Shown here one piece after another: positions 47,521 to 60,725 of a stretch of 64,000 nucleotides of DNA (the first letter of the stretch is position 1; the number at the start of each line of letters is the position of its first letter). A model generated the notes under the pieces. That model was given only the letters and a program-made list of their open reading frames with translations. It ran no database searches and was not told where the DNA came from. Source of the DNA: Nautilus pompilius. Taxonomy: Eukaryota > Mollusca > Cephalopoda > Nautilida > Nautilidae. The position numbers and the translations under genes were made by a program. The stretch spans positions 1-64,000 of the forward strand of contig JACATO010000045.1 of the NCBI GenBank assembly GCA_018389105.1, read 5' to 3'.

Positions 47521-48907
47521 CATTCAAAATACGGCAGGACGACAAAGCTAAATTCTCTGTGCCTGCTTTTCTTTGCTAACCACAGATACCTGAAACTGAT
47601 CTTAGCAATATTTTCCAGGTTACAATAGACGATAGTCCACTGAAAGTAATGGTCACTACAGAATAGCCATTGTTCGGACAAGCAAACCTGTGATTTTATT
47701 CAGACAAAATTTAATGCTACCTCTAATTATCAACATTTCAATCATTGTTATACTGCAGGTGTCAGCGCGGTAGTTAGTGCAAAGATCGAGTCTATCTTGA
47801 CTACAGCGCTGTAACAAAGGATAGATAAAGTTCCTTAAAAACGATGGCGCAAACCCCGAAGATTCGTGTGCGACTGCAATAATGTTTGCTGGGTTTATCA
47901 TCACGTGTTCAAGTTTTAAACGCTGGTGTTTACATTTCAACAATTTAAACAGTGACAGTGAAGACAAGCCATTGTGTTGCAACGTCTGACAATAAAACGC
48001 ACCTAGTTGAACTGATTTGATCAGTGTATTCAATTCGGGGTATCGTATTTTTGTGTGAATAACATCGCAAACTTTCCCCGGACAGCTGTGAATAAGTCAG
48101 GGTGCCCACCCCAGTACGACTGGACGTCAGAACGTTCGTTCCTACCTCCGACCATTAACTAGCATTCCTCACCTTTCAATGTCTCTATGTGAAATTAGCC
48201 TGAACTGCTAACTCCAGACCTGGCTTATCAAAACCATGGAACGAAACAACCAGGTAAACACATTAAGACAGACCGTGCCCGAAGGCACACGACGATTAAC
48301 CTCCATCGTCATTACTTCTCGTGTAAGAGAATACGCCGCTATTAATAGTCAAGGAAAGACAACTCTGTCTAATGAGGGCTTCTTGATTTCATTTGTGGTG
48401 TTTTAACGTTGTGAGTAAATTAAGTAACTGAGTTTGTGAATTTTTTTTTTTTTATTTTACATTCTCCGCAGTCAACTCAACCTGGAAGCTACACTTAAGG
48501 CCAAATACTAAAGGTATCGACTATATTTAGTTGTGATTAGCAAATAAAGAGGCTTTTTTGCGCTGTACCTATTAATTTGTGTAATTGCCTTTGTTTTGTA
48601 GCTCGTCCTTTTTGAAGTCGAGCGCTCGTTTTGAAGAAGAACGGCTCTGTCAGGCTGGCAGCCCATAAGAGAAGGTGTCCGTTGTTTTGAAGACGTAAGA
48701 AATAAAATGTAAATAGACCGAATCAAGTTCTGTTTTTGTTTGTTCGTTTTTTTTTCAACAAAGTCAGTGTGACTGAAGCTTCCACTCTTTTCTGATGTGT
48801 CTGTGAAGAGACGGGCAGGGTTCGGGTAGAATACCGCTGTCCGTCTAACAGACATCTTTCAGATGGCTTTACAGGCCACCAGAGCTTCCTGTTCAGCGTG
48901 TTGCCGC
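47521..48907. other. unassigned DNA
   Basis: A 125-codon minus-strand frame (47656-48033) and a 115-codon one (48508-48855) have no motif I can assign. A T run lies near 48440-48453. Confidence 0.45.
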
Positions 48908-48938
<31 letters not shown>

Positions 48939-49336
48939 GACTCTCGAGCTCTAACTCGCTCTCTTCTCTCACTCTACACCCCCATCCTCTCTCTGCTCTA
49001 GCCTCGCCCCATCTCTCTCTCTCTCTCTCTCTCTCTTCTTCTCTCTCTCTCCTCTCTCTCTCTAGATCTCTCTCTCTCTCGCCTCTCGCAAGATCCATCA
49101 AGATCTATCTATCGCCTCCGACTCTCCAGACTCTCTCTGTCTCTCTCTCGATCTCTCTCTCTCTTCCTATATCTCTCTATCTTCTCTCTCTCCTCTCCGC
49201 TCTCTCTCTTCCCTTCCCCATTCTCTCTCGCACAGAGATCTCTCTTCTCTCTCTCTCCCTCCCCTCTCCCTCCCCATCTCTCTCTCCCCCATCTCTCTCT
49301 CTCTCTCCCTCCCTCTCCCTCCCCATCTCTCTCTCC

Positions 49337-49403
<67 letters not shown>

Positions 49404-49431
49404 TCCATCTCTCCCTATCTCTCTCTCTTTT
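48908..49431. repeat. long CT tract, irregular
   Basis: About 520 bp of pyrimidine-rich CTCTCT with interruptions at the left and an almost pure CT core at about 49340-49400. No TGACGTCA unit is present, which separates it from the neighbouring tract at 50.9 kb. Confidence 0.93.
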
Positions 49432-50870
49432 TCCTGTTCTGCACCTTAACTAGCAGCTTTTAGAATTCAGTTTTCTCGTTACGATGCTAAGACTTGTTAC
49501 CAACATTACTATTTAACGAAGTGTAGTATACTTAAAGGTATGTGACATTAGCATTCGCTTCGTCAAAAAGAGGATTTGCCACTATATTTTCTCACGAAGC
49601 CATTCTCTGTCAGATCTTCCAGGAACCATCCGCTGGCAGAATTTGGCGAGAGGACACCTAACAGCACAAAGAAAACCGGCGCATGAGGGATTTATACAGA
49701 ATTTTCATGTTCAAAGGATTAAAACAACAAAAAGTTACTTTCAGGCAAAGAGTTTTTTTCTCTTTTTCTACGGCTTCTTTGTCCAAAAATAAAACGAAAG
49801 TAAAACATCCGATAAATAAATTATACGCTTACGAGCAAGTGCTTATATATAGATTCGTTTAGTGTAGTTTTTACAAGGATGCAACCAGCCAACCCGGCTG
49901 GTGTACGGCCTCCGGTGATGAGAAACAAACGAAGAAATATTTTAAACCTGTTCTTTTTTTTTTTATTTTTAAATTAACCTCTGATTTAAATGAAGCGAAA
50001 ACCTCTGAGCGTCGAGTTATCTTGTAGACCCAACAGATTCGGCTTACGAAACAGAAAAAACAACAACAGAACTTTAACTCTTGGCGCCAGGGATTTTTCT
50101 AGGGGTGTTTCGAGCGTACGGTGAAATAGATGCTAGCGGCAGGTGAGACCCTCATCCCAACCTCTTCAGCTAGCACACAGCGCTCGCACTCCCAGTGGGT
50201 TTTTTGAAAGATGTGTTGAGAACTTTTAAATCGATAAGTAAGTTTGAGAGTCAGCACGTCCTCTTGATTATCTTCCAAAGCAGAGCGCTAAGCGGCTGAA
50301 GCTGCCCGTAGATGCTCAGAACGAGGAAAGCAGTCGCATCTGCGAATGGTTTAAACACATGGTTGTAAACTCGCAGTTTTCTTCATTCAGGAGTATTGTA
50401 CCCTTAAACCTGTTTATGAAATACAGCTTGTCCACTTTAGGAAAACAGTGGTGGGTGTGAAAAGGGAGGGGAACTGCCGAAAAGGAAGCTAGCTAGCTTT
50501 AATTGAACTAAACCTCGGCAGCCACCCGACCACTGGTGGGGTCTCAGGTAACGAAGTCCAAGCTCGGCTTGTCCAGTTGTCTTTTTACATCGCCCAAATG
50601 ATTAGTCCTCATTGTGTCGTAGCGGCCTGGGTTGGATTGTATGGCTGGTCTTGTCAGAGCTACCTGAGGTGGTGGGATGGACCAGATCGAAGAGGATCAT
50701 TCGCGTACCGTCAAATAGTCTCAAATCAAAATCGCTCTGCGATGGCAGGACATTTATCACATCTATCAACCACCCGTCCCAGAGACCACGTCTCAACTTT
50801 CTTTTCTCTTAAAATCGGTCTCTCTCGCTATCTTCCTCTCCATCTCTATCATCTGTGGGAATGAAGTAGC
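49432..50870. other. unassigned DNA
   Basis: Mixed sequence with no supported gene. Confidence 0.5.
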
Positions 50871-51046
50871 TCTCTCTTATCTCTTATTCTCGCCATCTCT
50901 CTCTCGCTCTGTAAGGACGTCATCTCTCTCTCGCGATCGCTACTGAGTTCAATTAATCTCTCTCTAGATGTAATACGTTTAATATCTCTTCTCTCTCTCG
51001 CCATCTTATTACCGTCTCTGCTCGCTCTCTCTCTCTCTCCATCTCC

Positions 51047-51078
<32 letters not shown>

Positions 51079-51149
51079 CTTCTCTCCATCTCCATCTCTC
51101 TCTCTGTAATGACGTCATCTCTCTCTCTTTCTCTCTCTCTTGTAATGAC

Positions 51150-51217
<68 letters not shown>

Positions 51218-51310
51218 TCCCTTTCTCTCTCTCCTTCTCTCCATCTCCATCTCTCTCTGTAATGATATCCATATCTCTTTTCTTCCATCTCATCTCTCTC
51301 TCTCTCTCAT
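50871..51310 (-). repeat. CT tract with inverted type B units
   Basis: Pyrimidine-rich tract with TGTAATGACGTCATCTC units. Perfect octamers are at 51110-51117 and 51146-51153, with degenerate units near 50910 (GTAAGGACGTCATC) and 51260 (GTAATGATATCC). Orientation is opposite to the arrays at 30 and 47 kb. A pure CT core spans about 51156-51212. Confidence 0.9.
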
Positions 51311-54300
51311 CTTAAGATCTTTTTTTTATTCTTCTCGGCGACTGTTATTCTCTGATCTGCTTTTAAATACAATTATATTTAAAGCCATTTACGCCGGAAA
51401 CGCAGTTGGTTTGAATGCGATAGCATATTGCATATCATACGTAAAACGATTATATCCGATTGCGTTTTAAGTCCTTTCAGTTTTCTCTACGAACTTCTAC
51501 AGCAGCCACAATTTCATCATAAAAAGCCGCCGGCAGGGTGTGCGCACAGCAGGCTGAAGTTGTTGTTCAGTTCAACATGAACAACTCAGCCCTCTGTCGA
51601 TGCCGATAAATAGGAGCAAAATGCGGCCACATGCGATGGGTGGCCGTCATGAAAAGCACAGTTCAACAACAGTTGCTTAATATTACTGGGCGATGCACAT
51701 TAAAAAAAGGAAAAAAAAGTTTTAATCAACTCAATTACAAATATTAACGAACGGTACAGCATGGAAAGGTATTTTTAGCTTAGTTTTACTATTATATAGA
51801 AGCGAGAAGCCATCATCACTGGTAGCAGCGCTCTCAGAAAAAATACACAGCCATCGAATCTAATTTGGCTCCAGTCATTACCGCCAACAAATCTGACCTC
51901 AGTAATGCGAATGACACTCGAAAAAGATTTGTGAAGATTATGCAAATTATTCGTAATCTCAAATTTCCATTAATTGTTTACTTAGGAATTTCCTTCATTA
52001 TATGTCTATTCATCTAGGGTTGTTGTTAAATTCAGCATCTCTTAAGGGCGCTAACCAGCCACACCGCTATTTCACCGCCGAGGAATAAATTAGTTTTCCA
52101 TCATCTTTGGTGACTGCACTCAAGAAATCAAGAAATTTTCCTTTAGGTTTTGTTTACCTGACATTTACTATATTTCGTACTCAGTGTCATGTAAAAGATG
52201 AATTTTCGTTCAGTGTTGCTCCGAACACTTATTAACTATGATAGTTAGTCGATGGCAATATATATATTCATGTATATATTCATTTTATGCACAACAATTT
52301 TCTCTCTCAGCCAGAGAAAAATATATTAAAGACCACATATGATTTTCACACAGATTTTCTTTTGTTTCTATTTACATTCTCGCGTTTCTTCGAACCGAGT
52401 GGCTCGGGTCTATTGGGAGTTTACTGCAGCGACTTTACCCTAATAATGCGCTAATCGGAGTCAGCAGCTTCTTAAAATATAGTAAAACATATAGACGATC
52501 ATTTCAGCTGTCAACATCTAAAACTACCTACACACCAGTCAGAATATTAAGAGTTTCTTTTCTTCTTCTTCTTCTCTCTCTAAACGCAAGAAGAAGCAAA
52601 TTTCTCAGCGTGGGGTAGTCTGAAAACAGCATCGACGAACACCCGACTCGCCGAGAAGTGTGTGCGGGAAATGGAGAGGTCTGGTGGTTTAACCCTTCCT
52701 CTTCTCAACTAAAGAAGAAAGATAACTGCGTCTCTTTTGTTGCGTTACTTGTCCTTGAATCTCAGGGTAATTTTCAAAAAATGCCTCTATTTTTTCTTTT
52801 TTTTTTTGTTTCTGATCATAAAAAATTAGCATAGCGCAAGAACCGTAAAATAACCAGAAAGCTTAGGGATTGAGAGTGCGTGGAATCGGAAACAGACTTC
52901 TTCAAACAATCGTTAAAGAAAGGTTCCCATATCGAGGCGCGATCTGTTGTACGTTTCACGTCATCGCTGGCTGGCTAACATCTCACTGCGCGCATCGGTT
53001 GCTGTTACGATGCATTGTGGGAACTTTTGTTTGTTTTGTTTTGTTTGGTTACAGGGAAGTAGAGCTTTTGCTTCAGGTCGCGTCTACGTGCCAGACTTCT
53101 CCTCATCATTATCCTCCGGCCTCCAACACACCTCAAAATGACCAACCAGATGAAATCGTAATCACCCCGTTCGCTTTGCTCTGGTGGGCATCCCACTCAA
53201 GCCCGGCCCATAGCTCGAGATGAAACAATAGCCCAAAGACACTCGTCAAAAGACTTCAATTCCCCCTCCCTTGGCCCCGGTAAGGTTTACAAAATAAAGT
53301 CCTTTCTGTCACCCTTGGGCATCTGCTTAAGTCTTTAATGCAGCTGAAGTTTAATTGGGAGGTCTTTAAAGATAAGATAAGCATCTATCCATCATACAAT
53401 TCTCTTGCTATATAAAGCACAAACGAAAGACTTCGAAACTCATTTCTATCAGGACCCGGCGTAGAAATAAATGTCCCTGAATTTCTCTTTTGATGCTTTA
53501 ATTACGGTTTTACCTCCTAAAATTGGCCCAGACGTAGGTATTCTAATTTGCAGCTATGTAGTGTAACACCCTATTTCTCTTTCTTTTAATTCTTCTTTTT
53601 GGGGTTTGCTTTTCACCTGCCTCCTTTTTTTTTAAAAAAATTTATTTCTTTTTTAAACAAACAATGGCTTATCTGTGTGTAGGTAAAAAACTACAGTACC
53701 GTGCACCTGTGTCAGCCATTAACAATGTCCACTTCTCCCCTGCTATACATTCAGGTGTCGACGCCTTTGAGATCACTCAAAATGTCAGGAGCGCATTTTT
53801 AAAGAGCTGCGCCGACGCACCGAAGACAAATCGCGGACTGTTTGTTCGTGTCTGGGTCGGTTAGTAGGCTGGTAATAAAAACCCGGAGTATCTTAACGCC
53901 AGGGGTGCGACAAGAGTACGCGACGACACGCAAAACGACTTCTTATGTGGTGTCATCTTGAGCTTTCTAGCTTTGTGTGGCGTGACGTCAGGAGCAGTAC
54001 AGGTGTCACGCAGAGCTCACCGACGTAAACCCCGCCGTCAAGCGGATTAAGTACAACAGTGATGTAGTAGCAATGTCGCAGAATAAGCTGTTTGTGGTTA
54101 TATTGACTGGAGAGCTACAGTGATGCCAATGAACTTTCGAAAAGAATAGATCTGAATTTAGTAAAATTCTTCAGAAATTACATATATGGGGTAAGTTGTC
54201 ACAAAAATGTTTTTAGTCGTAAATTAGTTCTGTTTATTAGCATTTTGCTCTTTCTTTAAACTAAATGTTACTAAATAAGATTTATTTATTTATGATATTT

Positions 54301-55639
54301 TTGGAAACTTCTCATACCTTTCGAAATAGACACCTATATATTTGCTCTGTTGATTAGCTATTATACATTAGTGTACAATTTTAGTGTTCGATTTGATAAT
54401 ATAAATATTTGTCTGTAATATTAATTTATAATCTTTATAGATCATGCATTTTAAGTTATTTCCTCCTCTCTTCAGCAATTATCAAGTATAATATGTATTT
54501 ATTTACAGAATTATTTAGAAATATTAATTTTTTTTAAATTTATACATTCTTATATACTGTGGCCACGATATGGAGGACTTATCAGCAAAAAATTGTGTCG
54601 AAGTTAGTTGATATTTCAATGAGAAAAATTCTGAGTGTTAAAAAAATTTCAAATAAATTCCATTTTATTCACGTAAAGATTTTCTATCAGTTGTATGCTA
54701 ATGTGAATGTAACTACATGCACTAATAAATTGGTCTTTTAAATAAAATTAGGGGTATTTCATTGGGAGTCTACAGTTATGATTGCCAGAATATGTAATTA
54801 CGAACAGTAGAATATAATAAATAAAGGCATTCGTTTGATGGGAGATTATTTGGGGATATTTCATTAAAAAATAATTTGACGTTTAGGTTTAAAATATATA
54901 TGTTTTTTTTTTCTTATTAGGTATCCTTCGTAGGTAAGTGAAAACCTGCCGTGACGTTTTCGGGTGTGCTGCCTGTGTGTTGGAGTTCTTGGACGCAGTT
55001 AAATGAAGATATATAGAATCTCATGTCTGGTCTGCTTCGGTTTTGTCATTAGATCGGGCCGAATTTTGCGTGGATCGCTTCGTCGTAGATCCGCTTTTCG
55101 TGCCAGACTGCTGGAGCAAGATGCCTGAAACTTTGAAAACATCAACACAGACTCTTAAGCTACACGCATATTGATTTTTTAATTCCCTGCTTGGAATACG
55201 GCAAAAATATACTCAATCTTGGAGACTCTATCGGGCCTTATTGTCAGCAAGAGGGTGGGAACAAGGCCCAGGCTAAATTTTAATGTCTCCTAAATAAATA
55301 TTCAATATTAAATGAAAAATTGAGGCACACAAATATTTCATCATCATTAGGCAAACAAGACCCACGCTCTTCACCATCTATACCAGGCAGTCAGCTCACA
55401 TTCGCACATCTTTCCCTCTCTTCATTATATGCTGGACAATACCACGCAACTCGCAACTTTTCGTTTTCACACAGATGCTTCTTACCGCTTTTCTAACACT
55501 TTTTTACTGTCTTCCGCCTTTTACTCCGATTAACTTCACGCCACCATTATCATCATTTAAAAAAAAGATTTGGTGGCATTTTGTGCCAGATAATTAAGGC
55601 TTTTTCTTCTACTAATTGCTCTTTCCTTTGTGAGTTTTC
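51311..55639. other. unassigned AT-rich DNA
   Basis: Includes a TCT run near 52560-52582, a T-rich stretch near 53620-53660 and one isolated TGACGTCA at 53983-53990. Frames reach 117 codons (52870-53223) without known motifs. Confidence 0.45.
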
Positions 55640-56690
55640 GAGTACTGAAAAGATCAGGCAGCCAGACTACTGAGTGGCCTGGTTGCTGCAAGACGGTGGT
55701 CGTGGATCCTGGTTGCTGCAAGACGGTGTCTGGTTGAGAATTGTTCTTAAAAATATGAGTTCACGTTGCAAAAACAACGTCTGGAATAACATTTGGATTA
55801 AATGATAAAATCCATCCGTGTTGTTGCTGATTGTTTCCTCAATGGGGGGCAAAGATTTTCCCAAACTGTTTTTCAGTAATACTTCGATCAGCATGAATGC
55901 CGTCAAGAGCTCAAAGATCAGAAGACTGCTGTATTCCTGGGGCTCAAACATCGTGTCGGATGGTAAGCAAAGGAGATGAATATTCTACTTCTCTGCTTCC
56001 TCAATTATGATAGGAAGCAAATGACACGAGGCGCCATGAAATATGACAAAAGAGACGCTGTTCATCCTGCCTTTGTCCAACATTTCAAATGTTGAATCTG
56101 GTGGCGACTCTTTTACCCAAAGATGGGTTTCTCTGTTCGCCTTTAAAGATTACCAAATCAACCGTTACACTCTCGCCATGATCTTGAGCAATAGACTGTG
56201 CACGTTTGCATCTTTTCTTCAGCTAAAACTTGCTGTTGTGTGTGCAGTGTTGGCGGACAGGATTAGTTCTGGTTTGACAAACAAGTCAAGGGCACGCAAA
56301 ACGCTATCAAGTTTGTTGAACTGGTCACTGACAATGAATCGATTTGAGTTTTTCGCTCTGACAGAATTCATGAGCTGGACTTCACGCTGAGCTATCCCAG
56401 GCCGGCTTGCGAAGAATTTGTGTATCCACGCAGAACCAGCGATTTTTGTTTCATTATTGAACTGATTGTTTTCGACAACAAACCCACAAACAAGAAGTAT
56501 CTTTCTTAACGGAAGTTCAGCTTCGCGGGGACGTATAATTCGTGTGGCCAGTTCCTCGTTTTGTTCTGCATTAAGTGTCAAAGTTCTTCCTTTCCTTTCC
56601 TGAGAGCACGTGCTTTCGGGTTGTTCTCCAAACGTTGGACACTTCTGCTGCGCAGTCCTCTGAGACACGGCGCTTTAAATAGACCCTGAA
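55640..56690 (-). pseudogene. pogo-type transposase relic (CENP-B and DDE domains)
   Basis: Read on the minus strand. SQRTAQQKCPTFGEQ near 56660 resembles the psq-type helix-turn-helix. LTLNAEQNEELATRIIR (about 56581) and WIHKFFASRPGIAQREVQLM (about 56430) match the CENP-B-type DNA-binding domain, followed by KPELILSANTAH, where pogo proteins have a catalytic NMDE. After a stop, KKRCKRAQSIAQDHGESVTV and VIFKGEQRNP continue the core. IFHGASCHL shows the second catalytic Asp replaced by His. EEAEK, a stop, then NIHLLCLPSDTMFEP approach the third site, also altered. The end (FNPNVIPDVVFAT) matches the family's C-terminal part. Multiple stops, frameshifts and lost catalytic residues make it inactive. 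It is clearly distinct from the Tigger copy at 11-13 kb. Confidence 0.8.
55679..55728. repeat. short direct repeat, period 30 bp
   Basis: CTGGTTGCTGCAAGACGGTG occurs twice, 30 bp apart, at the C-terminal end of the pogo-type relic. On the minus strand it reads as two copies of a VLQQPG-like peptide. Confidence 0.8.
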
Positions 56691-59600
56691 GCTGCTTTAG
56701 TTGGTCTGAGCTCCACAGAGCTCTGAGTTCTTTTGACTTCCTGCCCACAACTGGGGTCTTTCTGAAAAATTAAAGGACAGATACAAGTGATAACTGATTT
56801 TTTTAAAAATTATTTTATTCTTGTAGCACAACTGAGGTGTTTATTTAATAATATCAATTAGATCTGGTTTAAATTGTAACATTAATAATCGAAATATTAA
56901 AATATGTTTTATTTATTTGTTTACAATAAGAAAAAATCAATGGCCATAAACTGGGAATACGTTAGCAAAAAGGTCCACACTAAAATTTCATGTTGTTTTA
57001 AAGCCACACCTCGGAATGTCAGGCGAACTGTAGAGGTGACCGGCTGGGCCTTATTCCCCACACCCCAACAACTCTAACAAAAGGGCAACCTTGGAACGAG
57101 GTTTAGGGGAAGGAAGGACAGGATATGTAGTTCTTAATGCCCATCCATACTGACTTTAAAAAAATACTATACGTGTATTCCAATGATACCAAATTCGACT
57201 AATAAAAACAGAAGAGTAAGGAAAATTGCTGACCTAAAACTTTCAGTTTCTTCCTTCACCGACATGAACGAATAGGCAGAGTGAAGAAGACTGTTGGTAA
57301 AAGGTAACTTGGAAAGCATCCAATGCTTTATTCATATGGTCTTAAAGTACTGGTGCCAATCCATGGACCTTATTTCTCACAATGACCTTATATACATGTA
57401 TAGAGAAATTACTTTTCCAAGCCGGATTAATTCTAAAATAAAAAGCGTAGTGACTGACAACTTGCTGCGCTGAGCTTTCAGCGGCTATATCTTTTTTAAT
57501 TTTTTACTAATAGAAATTACCTAATAAAACCGATTTCAATTTTTCTGTAGCTATTTTGTTCAAAGGGTATGTCAAAATAAATAATCAAAACGTAGCAGAG
57601 AAAACTAGCTTTCAATATTTATTGTTTGTTAATATTGCATTTTATTTGTAAATAAATGGCAGCTTATCCTTGAGAGAGAAAAGAGTTTCACTTGCACTTT
57701 TAGAATTAATTGGTCTTTAACACCTACTTCTTTATATCTGTGCTGTTCTCAAACAGGTCGACTTACAAATTGCTGTAGTGCAGTTATTCTTCCTGTCGTC
57801 ATTACGCATATTTATTGTTAGCTGTTTATGTACAGGTAAGAAAATTACAACAATGAAAAAAACTATAAAAGAGGGCTTTGTCACCAAGATGACAAAAACA
57901 TTTTGTTTTTTAAACTTTTGCGAAGAGCGAACTAGCTGTTTGTCGATTTTTGTTTCTAACGTTCTTGGTTGCTAAACACGTTTTTTCGTCATTTTTGTTC
58001 TAAGATTTTACCTTTTGTGCATTCGACGTCAAAAGTAACACAGTGGTCGAGTCCGTATTTAGACGGAGTCTCAGAAATCCTTCTGAGTCAGCAGGTTCTC
58101 GCAATCAAAAACGGATTTTGTCTGGTTCCTCTGTTAATTTATTTACACAAATCGATCTTCTTTTCAACGCCGCATGCATTAAAATTTTTAAAAAGAATCT
58201 CTTTATTTAGAGCTGTTGTGTTTTAGATCAAACCTCGCGAGATTTAGAGTATTGCTTAACCGAATTAATACACTGCCTGGTCAAAAAAAAGAGAATGGTA
58301 GGTATGAGCTGCTCCAGCCCGAATGAAGGATTCACACCTTAAGAAGTCGCCAACATCCTTCTTCTTTCAAGATCTTTGCAACCCTCTCACGGCTTATATA
58401 CATAGTAAATCACGTGATCACTCATATTTTCGTACACTATAAACCAAAAGTTGTTTTTTTCTAATCGTATTTCTACACTGATTATCTAATTATTTGGCTG
58501 GATAAATTGCTTCTAGAAGAAATTTTCTCAAATGAACCCGTCAGTGAACTCCCGTTAACTGGTTTTATGGGAGCGTGATACGCACAATTAGATAAGAAAC
58601 TAAACAACTTAAAGGGTTCGATTTTTGCACAACATAGAAGCAAGGCGGCCATGGTAATAGTTAAAGTGAGTTAGTTTATTAAACAGAAAATGCAGGTGAT
58701 TATAATCGCGAATCACTCTACCATTGCATAAGTAAACAAAATACTTTATATGGATTTCAGCTTTAAATTTACTGACGTTAGATTTCAACTGATTAAGTAA
58801 ATATTCTATTGAGTTTTCCAACCACCGTTTCTTCAAGACGTAATGACAAACAGTAGCCTCATCTCGTTAAAATCCGTTCAATACACACGAATTTCCTTTT
58901 TCATCCAATACATTCTGCTTTAAATCATCAATTAGTTTTGCAAATACTTCTCAGCTGGCTGCTGATGTATGCTCTTGTTTTCTCAGATATCTTTCTTTTA
59001 TTAAAGGTCAAAAGTAGTGGCGAATAAAATTGGTAACTTGTTTTGATGCAAATTATAATTTTTTTTTCTGCATCAAAGTCTTTTAAATGCAAAATAACAT
59101 TTCTCCAATAACAATATTGTTAGAATTAAACGTGTTCGATAGACTAATATCTGACAGCTGCGATAAGGGGAAAGCGAGATGGTCTCAGGCGATCACGTAT
59201 TAACAGCCATTTTGTCCGGGATCACAACAGTGGAATTTAAAGCTGCTAGCAAATGTTTCTTTGATTACCAACATGTGAATTCTCAACTTAAAGATTTTAA
59301 AAAAATTATTACTGTTACTTAATTTTATCTGTTCATATATTTATTTTTTGATGAATTGTTTAGTTCAGTAATTCTGAAATATTATTTAATCTGTCTTCTT
59401 GTGGGGGCCGTAATAGGGTAAATAGTACGTACTGGTTACTGACGGGAGTCTGCCAGACTTCTGGAGGTGAGATGGTGAGCTCAGATCCCGGTGGGATGAT
59501 TTCTCCACCAGCCGGTCGCGAGGGCTGACAATCCGGTTTATCTGAGAAACGAGAAGAGATTTCCTTTTGTGGATACTCACTACGTAAGTACACAATCGCT

Positions 59601-59987
59601 AATCTCGCGACCTGAACAGAAGTCCAAAACCGAAGAAGTGTGCGGCGACGGTTATATTATACAAGCAAAAGTATTTATCGGATAACACTGGAATTGTTTC
59701 GGCCTTTCGATACTGCACGCGCGTGAAACTTTGAGAGATGTATTCCTCCACGGTTCTTTGATGTCTCCCGAACCACTTTAGTGGAAGTACTTGACGGAGT
59801 CATTTCCGTGTAACGTCGTGCAAAATTCAACTTGTGAATCGTCTGAAGTATCAGTGGATTCTCGTAGATGCGCGTACCTGAGAGAGAGGGAGGGATATAT
59901 GTCAGGTAGTCTGCGTTCTCGCCGGTTTCTACACCAATGGTAATACGTAATTCGTCTTCAAGCGAAACCGATAAGTTAATTACCTAA
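56691..59987. other. unassigned AT-rich DNA
   Basis: No gene supported. Overlapping minus-strand frames at 59360-59595 show no known motif. Confidence 0.45.
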
Positions 59988-60125
59988 CTTCCGGGATTGT
60001 GTCTGGTGGTAGAATAGCCATGTTGTGTGAACGGGTTTCTGGTTCCTTCCACTCAGCCGGCACTGCTTCGTCTACATGGGTTTCCTCCGAGTCTTCTCTT
60101 AGACACGTCGTCGGAAGGTTATGAA
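59988..60125 (+). mobile_element. tRNA-derived SINE, copy 5 (partial)
   Basis: The head GTCTGGTGGTAGAATAGCC is A-box-like and is followed by a B-box-like GGGTTTCTGGTTCC. The body (GGGTTTCCTCCGAGTCTTC, then CGTCGTCGGAAGG) aligns with the bodies of the copies at 14.8 and 60.7 kb. The usual tail is not seen. Confidence 0.5.
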
Positions 60126-60725
60126 GTATTATAATCCCGAAGACCGGCACGACGAATTTCTGCAATCAGCTGCCAATCTCACAAGTTAACCCATATACTC
60201 AGCAATGCCGAAACTCCACATCATTCCTCATGACCTCTCTCAACTGCAAAGGCTATCCACTAAGCCTCTATGCCTAGACAGAGTTATTGCAGAAGTACGT
60301 CGGCGGGCGAGCGCACACACAGAGTCTGATGATCTCTCTCACTGAAACCATTATCTCTCTTTTTCGAGGTTTTAGATAAATTTGTTTCTTTACTTTCAAA
60401 ATGCAAATGGTCTGATCCCAGAACTTTTTGGGGGCTTTCTAGTTTTACTTTCATTTAATCTCAAGATTGTTGCTATCTACATAAAATACAATGGCTGTTA
60501 CTATGCTTTTTTGTCGTGGACTGGGATAAATCAATCCATTTCCGGGTCACAGATTTCTCCCTTTCATCTCTGGGCAATTTTTCATTCGTGCATGTCTGTT
60601 TCTTTTTGTCTTTTTAATGATGAGACCAACTTAAATTATTTCTAGTAACGTTTGGGCCATTCTTCGAAATTGTCGCCACAACCGTAGGAGAAATTTACTG
60701 AACTCTTAAGATTTACACTGCAATT
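60126..60725. other. unassigned DNA
   Basis: Short interval between two SINE copies. A frame at 60382-60645 is AT-driven and unrecognised. Confidence 0.45.

Noticed and set aside
48863..49453. 196-codon plus-strand frame
   Set aside because: Almost wholly Ser-Leu from CT dinucleotides; the only non-repeat part is the first 15 codons or so.
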